Source: Euleptes europaea (Eukaryota; Chordata; Lepidosauria; Squamata; Sphaerodactylidae). Taken from it: 64,000 nt of DNA. Positions 1 through 10,452 of the stretch are shown here, one piece after another (position 1 is the stretch's first letter; each line of letters begins with the position of its first letter). Position numbers and translations under genes: made by a program. The stretch covers positions 124,432,872-124,496,871 of the forward strand of contig NC_079312.1 in assembly GCF_029931775.1 (NCBI RefSeq). The letters are read 5' to 3'. The notes under the pieces are model-generated. The model saw only the letters and a list, made by a program, of their open reading frames with translations. It did no database searches and was not told the origin of the DNA.

Positions 1-138
1 GGGACTTCAATGGGTATCAGGCCATAGAATCCACCTGCCAAGGTGGCCATTTTCTTCAGGTGAACTGATCTCTGTTGCCTGGAAATCAGTCGTAATGGCA
101 GGAGATCTCCAGCCACCACCTGGATTTTGGCAACCCTA
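1..138 (-). mobile_element. hAT MITE family A, cut by window edge
   Basis: Ends TTGGCAACCCTA, the inverted end of the family. The internal blocks (GGCCATTTTC, CAGGAGATCTCCAG) match other copies. The left part lies outside the window. Confidence 0.85.
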
Positions 139-334
139 CTTTCCTGGCACTGGCTCAAACTGCAGGGGTGCCAGAATGGCAGTTATGGGCAAGAACTTTT
201 CTTCATGGACTATGGCCTCCCTCTCCACCTGGGATGGGCAAGACCAGTTGCAGGAGGGCAGTGCCCAGCCCACCTGAGCCTTGCATGACAATGGGGAGGC
301 CTCACCCAGCCATCAACACCGGGCCCTCACTTGG

Positions 335-527
335 TAGGGTTGCCAACCTCCAGATACTAGCTGGAGATCTCCTGCTATTACAAGTGATCGCCAGCCAATA
401 GAGATCAGTTCACCTGGAGAAAATGGCCGCTTTGGCAGTGGGACTCTATGGCATTGAAGTCCGTCTCCTCCCCAAATCCCGCCCCAAAAACCTCCCGCCG
501 GTGGTGAGGAGGGACCTGGCAACCCTA
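335..527 (+). mobile_element. hAT MITE family A, full copy with perfect 8 bp TSD
   Basis: Ends TAGGGTTGCCA / TGGCAACCCTA. Target duplication TCACTTGG at 327-334 and 528-535. No coding capacity. The 8 bp duplication plus short inverted ends point to hAT transposase in trans. Confidence 0.92.
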
Positions 528-535
528 TCACTTGG

Positions 536-942
536 TGATGGGGAGGCTGGGTCTGGCCTGCTGAGTGGGCAGGCTGCCCCTCTCTCCCCCCTTCCTCCTT
601 TGAGTGGCTGAGGCCAGGGTGAGCCAGGGAGTGGGGCAGGTGAGCTGCCCCCCCCTCTCTCTCTCTTTGGCAGGTGAGGACAGGGTGGGCAGGGGAAGAC
701 AGGGCCATTTTCCAGGGCTTCTTTTTCCTCCAAGTCCACCCTGTTGCTAAAGCTGCTCACAGTGGCATTGATCCAGCCCCTCCCCAACTTTATCCAATTA
801 ACTGCACATTACGATACCCTGTCCTGCAAGGCAATCCCTTCCTACAGTCATTTGGGAGTCTAATTTCTGTTTAAAGAGGAAGATGCTTCAATCTTAATCC
901 AGTTTAGTTTTGTAAGCATTCGTGACTTCCTTCACCTATCAT
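536..942. other. No recognised feature
   Basis: G/C-rich sequence with a short CT run near 655-668; no gene or repeat recognised. Confidence 0.6.
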
Positions 943-1144
943 TAGGGTTGCCAACCTCCAGCTGGAGATCTTCTGCTATTACAACTGATCTCCAGGCGAT
1001 AGAGATCAGTTCTCCTGGAGAAAATGGCCGCTTCGGCAGTTGGACTCTATGGCATTGTATTCCCTCCCCTCCCCAAACCCTCCCCTCCTCAGGCTCCGCC
1101 CCAAAAATCTCCAGGAATTTCCCAAGCTGGAGCTGGCAACGCTA
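943..1144 (+). mobile_element. hAT MITE family A, end-variant B
   Basis: Same left half as the family, but the right end reads AATTTCCCAAGCTGGAGC before GGCAACGCTA instead of the CCTCCCGCCGGTGGCGAAG block. TCATTAG occurs at both edges. Confidence 0.85.
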
Positions 1145-1407
1145 GTCATTAGGGAGGGAAAAGGTCAGAGCTTATAAGCAGTGGGTATAAGAACCATGTT
1201 TACTGGAACACAACAGCCAACTAACTAAACAGGACACAACTAGGCCTCAGTAACTCTAACTCTTCCTCCAGTTGTGGTCACAAGATCTGAGCCTCTCCTT
1301 TCTAGAGAGCCTGTGGGAGTTGTCCTTTAAGCAACAGTACCAATATACCACAGATATGTTGATAAGAAATATCTGGTAAAATATGGAGGAAGTGTTGAAG
1401 TGCCCAG

Positions 1408-1614
1408 TAGGGTTGCCAGGTCCCTCTTCACCATTGGCAGGAGATTTTCGTGGTGGAGCCTGAGGAGAGTGAGGTTTGGGGAGGGGAAAGACCAATGCCG
1501 TAGAGTCCAATGGTCAAAACAGCCATTTTCTCCAGGCGAACCGATCTCTATCGGCTGGAGATCAGTTGTAATAGCAGGAGATCTCCAGCCAGGACCTGGA
1601 GGTTGGCAACCCTG
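1408..1614 (-). mobile_element. hAT MITE family A with perfect 8 bp TSD
   Basis: Target duplication GTGCCCAG at 1400-1407 and 1615-1622; inverted ends TAGGGTTGCCA / TTGGCAACCCTG. Confidence 0.92.
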
Positions 1615-1699
1615 GTGCCCAGTGATTTGTTTTTCCTTAGTAGAGAGAAACTGAAAGTGGTTTAGGCCATCAGATACTGTGTGTGGTTAACTATTAGAG

Positions 1700-1896
1700 C
1701 AGGGGTGTCAAACTCAATTGTTACGAGGGCTGGATATGACATAAATGTCACTTGGTCAGGCCAGGCCAGGCCTCGCCGCCGCAGAATGAGAGTGGGGGGA
1801 AGGGGTGGCTTCCTCTGCTGGCTCGTGGGTCGGATAAGAGTTCTCAAGGGGCCGGATCGGCCCTCGGGCCCTCGGGCCTTATGTTTGACTCCCCTT
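1700..1896 (+). mobile_element. hAT MITE family D, short form
   Basis: Left end CAGGGGTGTCAAACTCA, right end inverted TGTTTGACTCCCC. Target duplication TATTAGAG (1692-1699) versus TATTAAAG (1897-1904), 7/8. It is non-coding and shares both ends with the long element at 15323-16891. Confidence 0.88.
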
Positions 1897-2035
1897 TATT
1901 AAAGGTTACAGGGTCTTGTCAACTGAAGGAGTCTGTGCAGATCAAGGCAATGGAAGCAACTGTTCTTGGCCAGGGGATCTGGGTCGGAGCCAGGTCAGAC
2001 ATAGTAAGAAAAGAACCACATGGATCACCAAGGCC

Positions 2036-3022
2036 GTTAACGCATGGCCTATTTGTCTTGCGACCCCCCCCCCAATGTAGTGATTTTCCCGGGTCCACAT
2101 GCGCGCCATCTCCGGTCTGTGCATCCGATTCAGTTCCGGAGCGATTTACCCACGTTTTTTCCAAACCCTGTCTTATCGCGAATGTGAATTCACATTCGCG
2201 AAAATTGCGGCTGTTTGGTCATGCGTGAGCTTCTGGGTCAACATCCCATCAGGCCAGCACGCCCATCCCATCAGATTTTTTTGGCCCTTCCGTCTGCCCC
2301 TCTCAACATTTGTTGCCGGAGATGAGTGGCTGCCATTGCCACCTACCATTCACCACAATGCAGCCCTTTTCTCAGTACCCTCGTCATGTATTTTTTGTTG
2401 TGATGCTGGTTGTGATGCCGGTATACCAGTTAATCGGTTCCATGACTAGCCGGCCGACTGTCGGGTCTATCTCTTCCCGTTTCCATGGTGCCCTCTTCTC
2501 CCCGTTACCATTCAATTAAAGTGTCTTTTGTTTACACCAAGCGTTTGAGGTAGGACAGGGGTTGAGCGTCACTCCTGTACGGTGTGGTAAAGTGGGGACA
2601 AGGGCAATGAAGGGCAATGATTGTGGGGGGGCTGGATCTGCACATTTATTAGTCGCCATGTTGCTCGTTCTCCAGGAAGTTGCCTGCCCGAAGGGCACCA
2701 TTTTCTTGCTTTCTCTAAAGGGGTGGAGGCAGTCAGGGGGCGTGGGAAAGTCAGTCCTCCCCCACGCGGCAAAACCGTCAGGGAAAAAAAATTACGGATC
2801 CTGTCGATTGGTTTTTTGGCATACCGGCATACCAGACTGTTCCCCCCCACACAAAAAAATTAGGAAGAAACCAACCACATACAGTCACATGGTGGTGATG
2901 TAAATTACGGTGCCACCCACGACCACTCCTTCCATATCCCATGTGACCCCCATGTACCAAATGCATGGGAGCCTCAGGGGGCGCACATAGTGTGGGATGG
3001 GAAACGCCATGCATTTAATTTC
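2036..3022. mobile_element. Possible non-autonomous DNA element (Harbinger-like ends)
   Basis: The left end TTAACGCATGGC and right end GCCATGCATTTAA are imperfect inverted repeats, and both abut TTA/TAA, which fits a 3 bp Harbinger-type target duplication. The 985 bp between them has no coding signal. It includes a 26 bp perfect palindrome at 2176-2201 and a C-run near 2066. The superfamily is only suggested by the ends; no transposase was found. Confidence 0.35.
2176..2201. repeat. 26 bp perfect palindrome
   Basis: TCGCGAATGTGAA followed directly by its reverse complement, centred on an EcoRI-type GAATTC. It lies inside the possible Harbinger-like element. Confidence 0.95.
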
Positions 3023-3827
3023 ACAATCACAGAATAAAATGGTGTGAGATGGGAGAGAGATAAACCAGTGGCATCTTGCCCATGCGTTAATGGCCCAAGA
3101 TTTCTGAGCCACAAGTAAATTCCATTCTGAATGTTTTCTAAACACTGAAGTTCCGTTGTCCATGGGAAAGCTGTGTTTCAAGGGCTGCATCTCAATTTCC
3201 CATGTGCTACTTCTCAGATGTGTGGCAGGCAGCTCTCCGTGACATCTCAGAATATTTGGCCGCTTGATTTGCAAGCAACTACCTTCGTTCTTTTGTTAAG
3301 GAAGTGGCATCATGTCATTTTACTGTTTAAAAAACAAAAAGCAAAACCAGAAACTTGTTCCTAGCTGCATAATCCAGCTCCGTGAAGCAGAAATGACACA
3401 TCCTGGCAGTTGACATCTCTAAGGAGAATTTAGCACAAAAACACAACAAGCCTACAGCAGTCTGGCATGCTGTGAACATGCCACTCTGCCCATCCAAGGC
3501 AACCAAGTGATGCCTAGCTAGGGACCATAGTGCCAAAGTGTTTGCCCTGGATCTGAGGCAGACAGTGGCAGCTTCGAGGCCTCCGATGACCAGACACGTT
3601 TGGCACACTCTGGCCTCTTTCTGCTGAAGTACCTCAGTGGACTTTCAGCAAAGCTTCTTGCAATCTGAGCATGTGGATGTGTCACAGACACCAAGTGAGA
3701 CAGGATTGCATGTTATGGTTGCACTCAATGGGCTTCCGTTCCCATATCATATTCCCGGCGTCACAGAAGAATTACATGGCCGACAGTATTGAAAGCAATA
3801 TTTGCTTTAGGAAGAAATTGTCCTGGC
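3023..3827. other. No recognised feature
   Basis: Unique-looking sequence; frames are short and show no family motif. Confidence 0.55.
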
Positions 3828-3835
3828 AGGAGGGG

Positions 3836-4045
3836 TAGGGTTGCCAACCTCCAGGTACTAGCTGGAGATCTCCTGCTATTACAGCTGATCTCCAGCCGAT
3901 AGAGATCCATTCCCCTGGAGAAAATGGCCACTCTGACAATTGGATTCTATGGCATTGAAGTCCCTCCCCCTCCCCAAACCCCACCCTCTTCAGGCTCTGC
4001 CCCATAAACCTCCCACCAGTGGTGAAGAGGGACCTGGCAACCCTA
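3836..4045 (+). mobile_element. hAT MITE family A with TSD
   Basis: Typical ends. CAGGAGGGGT is present on both sides (3827-3836 and 4046-4055), so the duplication is at least 8 bp with ambiguous edges. Confidence 0.92.
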
Positions 4046-4385
4046 CAGGAGGGGTGATAAAGGCCACAGTGATAAAAAGGGAAATATTGAGGAATAATGG
4101 AAATGGTGGCAGATGTCACACCAGGAGGACTGGAGTGAAATTTGGGACGCCGCTGCTTTCCCATTGCTGCCGTCGAGAGGGAATGGAGTAGGGAGTTGAT
4201 TCCATCTTGACTCAAAGGGAAGGGAAGCTGTTCACAAAGAGAAGGAGATGTTTGACCTGGCTGCTGTCCTGATTCTACTCAGCCTCCTGACCAGCCACCA
4301 GAAGTACATCATAAAATAACCATATGCCCTAGGAACTGCTGTCTCAGGGCCAAACGAGATGTGCCTGTTTTTAAAGAGCTGAATC

Positions 4386-4602
4386 ACATGAACGCATGAA
4401 GCTGCCTTATACTGAATCACAACCTTGGTCCATCAAAGTCAGTATTGTCTACTCAGACCGGCAGCGGACTCTCGAGGGTCTTAAGTAGAGGTCTTTCACA
4501 TCACCTACTTGCCTGGTCCCTTGAACTGGAGATGCCAGGGATTGAACCTGGGACCTTCTGCATACCAAGCAGATGCTCTACCGCTGAGTCACGGCCCCTC
4601 TC
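4386..4602 (-). mobile_element. tRNA-headed SINE (type 1)
   Basis: Reverse-strand copy of the 16228 family with box A/B sequence at its right end (GATTGAACCTGGGACC is the reverse of the box B region) and the CATGAACGCATGAAGC tail at the left. Confidence 0.87.
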
Positions 4603-4971
4603 CTCTAGGTTCCCTTGACCCAACTTAAGTTCCCTGCAGCCCCATTGCCACAGGGGGGGAAAGAAAGGCTCCTGCCTTTTTGGGTTGCTGTTCACAAATA
4701 CATCAGAATTTAATTAGCCCAGATACCCCTGTCTCCCACATTTAGAAACTAGCCAGGGTAATGAGTTTCCCTGACAGAGTCAGAGCAAGGACACTCTCCC
4801 ATCAGATCTGCACTCTAAAAAGAAATATTCTTGCATGTCCAAGAAAACACACACCTCCTATTCTATCAGCTTAAGCCTCTTATAGGTCATTTATGCATGG
4901 GAGTTTTGCCTGAGGTTCATTGCTGGCTGGACCCACACTTTCCTATTGGGAATCTCTGCACCAGCAGCCTC

Positions 4972-5313
4972 TGTTAAGTCCGCGAGGGGAGGACACACGA
5001 GGTCAAGACGGAGTTCCAACAACAACGCTTTATTGTAGTGAAGAACTGAACTGGGCATACAGTGGAAATGGCCCCAGTTATATGCTACCCTGGCTGCCCG
5101 CGGCCACTCCCACCACGAGGGGGTAACAACCCCGGGGTACCAATGGCGCGTGCCGGCTTAGGATGAATGGCGTTCGCCGGCAGGGGGCCAATCGCATGTG
5201 CAGGGTTTAGGATCCTTCGTCCAAGACGAAGCTCCTCAAGCTCCTCCATTCCCCTGCCTGTCTGCCAACTATATACATACACAACACCCCTCCCCGCTAA
5301 GTCTTGACAATCA
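4972..5313 (-). repeat. LTR of gypsy fossil copy 1
   Basis: Read on the minus strand it begins TGATTGTCAAGACTTAGCG and ends CGCGGACTTAACA, and so has TG...CA ends. Its last 13 bases equal the end of the LTR at 24721-25047. The pol stop codon overlaps its first bases, as in compact gypsy elements. An AATAAA lies in the expected place near its inner part. Confidence 0.8.
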
Positions 5314-8300
5314 TGAGCACACATAGTCCTTAAGGTGGCTGGGCCGCGATCTTGCGCGCTGGGAGCGGCGAGGTGCTGGAACGGGGGTTTCCGACTGCTC
5401 AGCGTCTGTGGAGCTATCCTGTTGCTCGGTGGCGGGGAGGTCTTCCTCTCCTCCGTCTCCGGGCAGCATGGCCTTGTTCATCGGTGTCGGCCAGTCGGGT
5501 GCTGCGGGCTCCATCACTTCAGTGCGTGAGGGGTCTGCGGTGCTGGTTTCGGCCTCCGAAGGGGACCTCCTCGAACAAGTCCTGGGGGTGCTCCGCAGGT
5601 TCCGGGACGCTGGCCTCACCGTGAAGCGGGAAAAGTGCCAGCTCGGCCTTCCTCAGGTGGAGTTCCTGGGCTACCTGATAGACACTGACAGCATCCACCC
5701 AACCCCGGCCAAAATTGCGGCCATCCACGGTGCCCCACCTCCCCAGTGCAAGCAGGAGCTCCAGGCATTTTTGGGACTATTGAACTTTTACCACACCTTC
5801 CTACTCAACAAGGCGTCGGTTGCGGAGCCCCTCCACCGCCTGCTCGACAAGGCCACTCCGTGGTCGTGCGGCACGCCACAACAACGAGCTTTCGAGGCCG
5901 CCAAGGGCCTTCTCTCCTCCTCCAGTCTGCTCGTCCACTTCGATGAGCGGCTTCCGGTGGTCCTCACGTGCAATGCCTCCCCCTACGGCATCGAAGCTGT
6001 CTTACACCACCGGATGCCTGACGGGCAGGAGGCCCCGATTGCATTTTACTCCCGGACTCTATCACCCACCGAGCGCAACTACGCCCAGATAGACCAGGAG
6101 GCCCTCGCCATCATGGCCGGGGTTAAAAAATTTCATGACTACGTCTACGGCCACCCCTTCGAGATCATCACCGATCACAAGCCGCTGCTGGGCCTCTTCA
6201 TCCCGGACCAACAAACGCCACAGATCCTGTCGCCCCGGATGCTCCGCTGGTCTATTTTTCTGAACTCTTATGACTTTCGCCTGCTGCATCGTCCGGGGAA
6301 GTCCATCGGCCATGCGGACGCCCTGAGCCACCTGCCGCTCGAGACTCCAACCCCGACCCAGCCCCGGCATACAACGTGATGCTCCTCGAGTCCCTACCGG
6401 AGCCACCCCTGCAAGCCGCGGATGTCGCCGCCCATACCGCGAAGGATCGCACCCTCGCCCGTGTCCTCAACTGGGTGGGGAAGGGTTGGCGGGTGGCTCG
6501 GCCCGGGGAGGAGTTCACGCCTTTTGCGAGCCAGCAGCACGAACTCTCACTTCACAAAAGGTGCCTGTTATGGGGAAGCCACGTTGTCATACCGGCCAAA
6601 CTGCTCTCAAGAATACTGGAGGCACTACACGCCAGCCACTCGGGCATCGTCCGCATGAAGGTGCTGGCACGCAGTTACGTTTGGTGGCCGGGCATCGACG
6701 CCGCAATAGAGGAATAGGTGAGCCATTACCAGCCCTGCCAGGAGTCCTGGCCCGAGATGCCACGCACCCCTGTCCAGCAGTGGGAATATGCACATGCCCC
6801 CTGGTCCCGTCCACACATCGTTTTTGCGGGACCATTCCAAGGCAAGGCGTTCCTAGTCGTTGTGGATGCCTACTCCAAATGGCTGGAAGTCATGGCCGTG
6901 ACATCCCTGACCTCGCGGACCGTCATCCGGGAGCTGCACCGGCTCTTCACCACCCACGGCCTGCCGGACACCGTTGTCTTTGACAATGGGGCCCAGTTCA
7001 CATCCACCGAGTTCCAGGAATTCATGGCAAGGAACCTGATCCGCCATTTGACTTCGGCACCCTTCCACCCCTCCACCAACGGCCAAGCGGAATGCGTGGT
7101 CTGCACAACAAAGGACGTGTTGTGTCGCGTCATTCACGGGGACTAGGATGTGTGGCTAGCCAATTTCTTGCTAAACCAGCACATCACCCCCCACTCTGCG
7201 ACGGGCCGAAGTCCCCTGGAACTTCTGATGGGTCGCCGGCCGAAAGTACTTCTCGACCGCCTGCACCCTGACTTCGCACCAGAGAAGCCCTGCCGACTCT
7301 GCCCCACAGTACCGAGGACCGTAGAGCAGGAAGACTCCGTCTACGCCAGGAACGATGGCATGGGCCTGGTCTGGATCCCAGCCACGGTCCAGGAAGCAAC
7401 CGGGCCGGTCTCCTACCAGGTCACCACTCCGGAAGGCCCTTTAGGAGATCCTCCATGAGGTTTTGGAAGAAGCCGTGTGCCGTGCTGACCCCGAACTGTA
7501 GTCGTTTCACCCTGAAGGCGCCCCGGTGGGTGACGATCATCTGGGCGTCCGCTGAGTCGGCGTCAACGGGCAGCTGTTGATAAGCTTGCACCAGGTCGAG
7601 CTTAGCGAACACCTGGTTGCCGGAGAGGGACTCCAGGAGGTGGCTCACCACGGGCACTGGGTATGCGTGACTCTGAAGTTTGCCTTCTTAATGGTGCACT
7701 TATAGTCCGCACAGATCCAGACGTCGCCGTTGGGTTTCAGCGGTGTGATGATCGGGGTCTCCCATCGTGCGCTCGGGACCTGTTCCAGGACGCCCTGGGA
7801 GACAAGGCAGTCCAGCTCGGCGTCAATCCTGTCTTTCAAGGTGAAGGGGACGTGGCGGGGCTTGAGGAGGGTGGGGCGGTGGCGGGCTCGATGAGCAGGC
7901 GGACGGGAGGGCCTTTGTAGCACCCCAGCGGGCCGCTCCAAACGTCCTCGAATTCAGTCCAGATGGCGTTGAGCTGTGCCTGGTCAATGTGGTTTACGCC
8001 CATGAGGTGGATTCCCAGTGCGGGGAACCACTCAAGTCCCAGGAGGCTAGCGCGAGGACCCTCCATGACGACGAGGCGTAGGAGGCTCTCGAAGTGCTTA
8101 TGGCGGACGGTCACGAAGGCGACGCCCCGAACTGGCAGCCAGCGGCGCTGGAGTCGGTGATGACCATCTCCGACTGCTGCAGCTTGGGAAGGGTCATTCG
8201 GGGGGCCAAAGCACGATATGTCTCCGCCGAGATGATTGAGAGCGCTGAACCGGAGTCGACCTCCATAACGCACGGGGCGCCCTCAATAGAGATGGTGATG

Positions 8301-8420
8301 GAGACTTTCCGGGCGCCGTGGACCTTGTGAAGCTCGATGCTGTGCAGCCGGTCGTCGTGATGGCAATGGCAGGACGTGGTGCGACCCTCAGTGGCAAGTG
8401 CTGACTGTGAGAGAAGATCC
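4972..8420 (-). mobile_element. Ty3/gypsy LTR retrotransposon fossil, copy 1 (degraded, rearranged)
   Basis: An old fossil. On the minus strand its visible parts are a protease/early reverse-transcriptase block (about 7440-8400, with a retropepsin-type DSG), a pol C-terminal block (5314-5560) and one LTR (4972-5313). Between them a block on the plus strand (about 5560-7440) carries the rest of reverse transcriptase, RNase H and integrase, so the middle of the element lies in the opposite orientation to its ends. No gag and no second LTR are seen. It is broken, with several breaks in addition to the rearrangement. It lies inside a 17 bp inverted-repeat pair at 4885 and 8844. It is related to the copy at 24721-28580 but more diverged from an open state, so it is probably older. 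Confidence 0.9.
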
Positions 8421-8844
8421 CCCCCCAAAAAAAACCCAATTGCCGCAAAAAGAAAGCATTTTAAGAACAATAAACAAAAAATGGAACAATCTGAAAGAAA
8501 AGGGGGGGATCCAAACCTCTGTTTTAAAACGCCTTTCTTTTGCTCAGAAATACAGAAGCAGGAAGTATTTGAATCTCCACCTCTTTACACTCTGCTTTGT
8601 GATTGGCTGTGTGAGAAGTCAGTCTTTTTGTGGCCCGGTTTTGCCATATGCACGGAGATTTCAGCCGGGCTGAGTTCAGGTTAAAGGGGAAAGGAGGATT
8701 AACAGAGGAATGGGAAGACCCAGACATTGCGAGGGCTGGCAGCGAAGTCGTTTCTAATGGACGGAGAACTCGTGCAGAACTCCAAGGAAAAACCGAGTCA
8801 GACCGGGGCCGAACATGAGTCCAAGTGCCCATGCATAAATGACC

Positions 8845-9471
8845 ATTGAGTCACTTACGTCTAGCCACCCCCATCATCCCCCAGTTCTCTACCATTTGGA
8901 CGTTAGCATCATATTTAATTCTAAAAACATCCCCCTCATTCCCCAATACATATTTCCCTTGATGAGTCATGCTTCTCTTTGCCCTTGGTCTAAGTAAAAT
9001 TTCACGTTTGTATGATTCATACTGTTCAGCAACAAAAGTCTAGGCACATTTCCAAGAAAATCGAATGGAAAGTTCCACTATTTTTTCTTAGTGAAAAGTC
9101 GCAGAAAGACCCTCTTTCTGATTCTTGAGGCCCCTGAACTGGTTCTTGGGCCACATGTTTGGTCAAACTGTGCATTTCAGACCTGCCGCAACGTCTTCAT
9201 CAGGGTGTTGGCCATTGACAGTTTTTCAACCAACAGATTCGTCCCTTGGTGTCCTGGCCCAATTAAGTACGCCAAGGAGGAGAAGGTTTAAAGATTTATT
9301 ATTCAGCTGAATAACAGGCTCCAAATGTCCAAAGCAGAAGCAACCACTTTTAGTCCAGCATAAGATTATATACTTGCCAAGATGTCAGTCATTACAAATG
9401 TCATGTTTTCCTCCTCTTTACATCATTCTTTCCCCACCTTAGACATACAAAGTCATGTTAAACCCACATCA
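8845..9471. other. No recognised feature
   Basis: AT-moderate sequence between the inverted-repeat element and the composite MITE; nothing recognised. Confidence 0.55.
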
Positions 9472-9479
9472 AATCTTTC

Positions 9480-9845
9480 TAGGGTTGCCAACCTCCAGGT
9501 ACTAGCTGGAGATCTCCTGCTATTACAACTGATCTCCAGCCGATAGAGATCAGTTCCCCTGGAGAAAATGTCCGTGTTAGCAATTGAACTCTATAGCATA
9601 ATTGGAGGGGGGGACTATTCCAGCCCTTATTACAGTTAGGGTTGCCAACCTCCAGGTACTAGCTGGAGATCTCCCGCTATTACAACTGATCTCCAGCTGA
9701 TAGAGATCAGTTCCCCTGGAGAAAATGGCCGCTTTGGCAATTGGACTCTATACCACTGAAGTCCCTCCTCTCCCCAAACCCCGCCCTCTTCAGGCTCTGC
9801 CCCAAAAACCTCCCGCCGGTGGCGAAGAGGGACCTGGCAACCCTA
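9480..9845 (+). mobile_element. hAT MITE family A, composite of a partial and a complete copy
   Basis: A left-end partial copy (9480 to about 9596), a 40 bp unrelated spacer, then a complete copy (9637-9845). The 8 bp duplication brackets the pair, not the inner copy: AATCTTTC at 9472-9479 and CATCTTTC at 9846-9853 (7/8). Confidence 0.82.
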
Positions 9846-10139
9846 CATCTTTCCATATGACCCATGATCTGAAAATGGAGACGATTTTGCCTTTAGGGTG
9901 GCAATCTGCTATGCTAATGAAGCAACACCTCTTACTCTGGCCTTGGCCAAAGCAAATACCTCATCGGCAGGCTAATAGAACAATCTGTGCTTAGAGCAGG
10001 GCACAGGGCAGACTGGATGATGTGCTTGTTATCTCTTGTCTCCTACAACCGCATCAGAAGTCCATGATTCCGCACCTCCTTTCATCTGCTTCAGAAAGCT
10101 GCTTTCATTCTTTTCATGAACCCTTAGCTCAGGCCCTCT

Positions 10140-10452
10140 AGGGCCGTGTTGGCGAATCTATGGCACGCCGAGCCCTCTCTGTGGGCACGTGCAGACCCGT
10201 TGCGTCTGCCTAGGGCTGTGCCGTGTTGCCGTGGTGAGGGCGCTGAGGGCGGTGCTCCTTCTCCCCAAGCCCATGCTCCCCAAGCCTGCGCTGGCGCCCT
10301 CCCCCTTCTTGCACCCGTGGCAAGCCCCTCCCTCTCTCTCAGCTGAGCTGCAGCTGCAGCCGCAGCTCAGCTGTTTGTCGGGGCACCCTGCCCGTCTTCA
10401 GTTTGGACCGGGAGGCTGTGGCCGAGCACCTTGCCACACACCCCTCTCAGAT
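10140..10452 (+). mobile_element. Degenerate repeat, possibly a hAT left end
   Basis: Begins CCGTGTTGGCGAATCTATGG and continues CCGAGCCCTCTCTGTGGGCA, a block I associate with a reptile interspersed repeat. GC-rich, no matching right end seen. Abuts the Penelope-like element. Confidence 0.35.

Larger units (their letters stand above)
4885..8844. mobile_element. Possible DNA transposon remnant with 17 bp perfect terminal inverted repeats, hosting gypsy copy 1
   Basis: GGTCATTTATGCATGGG at 4885-4901 is matched exactly by its reverse complement at 8828-8844. Between them lie about 87 bp of non-gypsy sequence on the left, the gypsy fossil, and about 420 bp of other non-coding sequence on the right. 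The simplest reading is an older inverted-repeat element into which the gypsy copy inserted. No transposase is seen and the target duplication is unclear (ATA versus ATT). Similar ATGCATGG-type ends occur at 2036-3022. Confidence 0.5.

Noticed and set aside
1752-2228. 158-codon open frame
   Set aside because: Begins inside a hAT MITE and runs into a possible DNA element; no protein motif.
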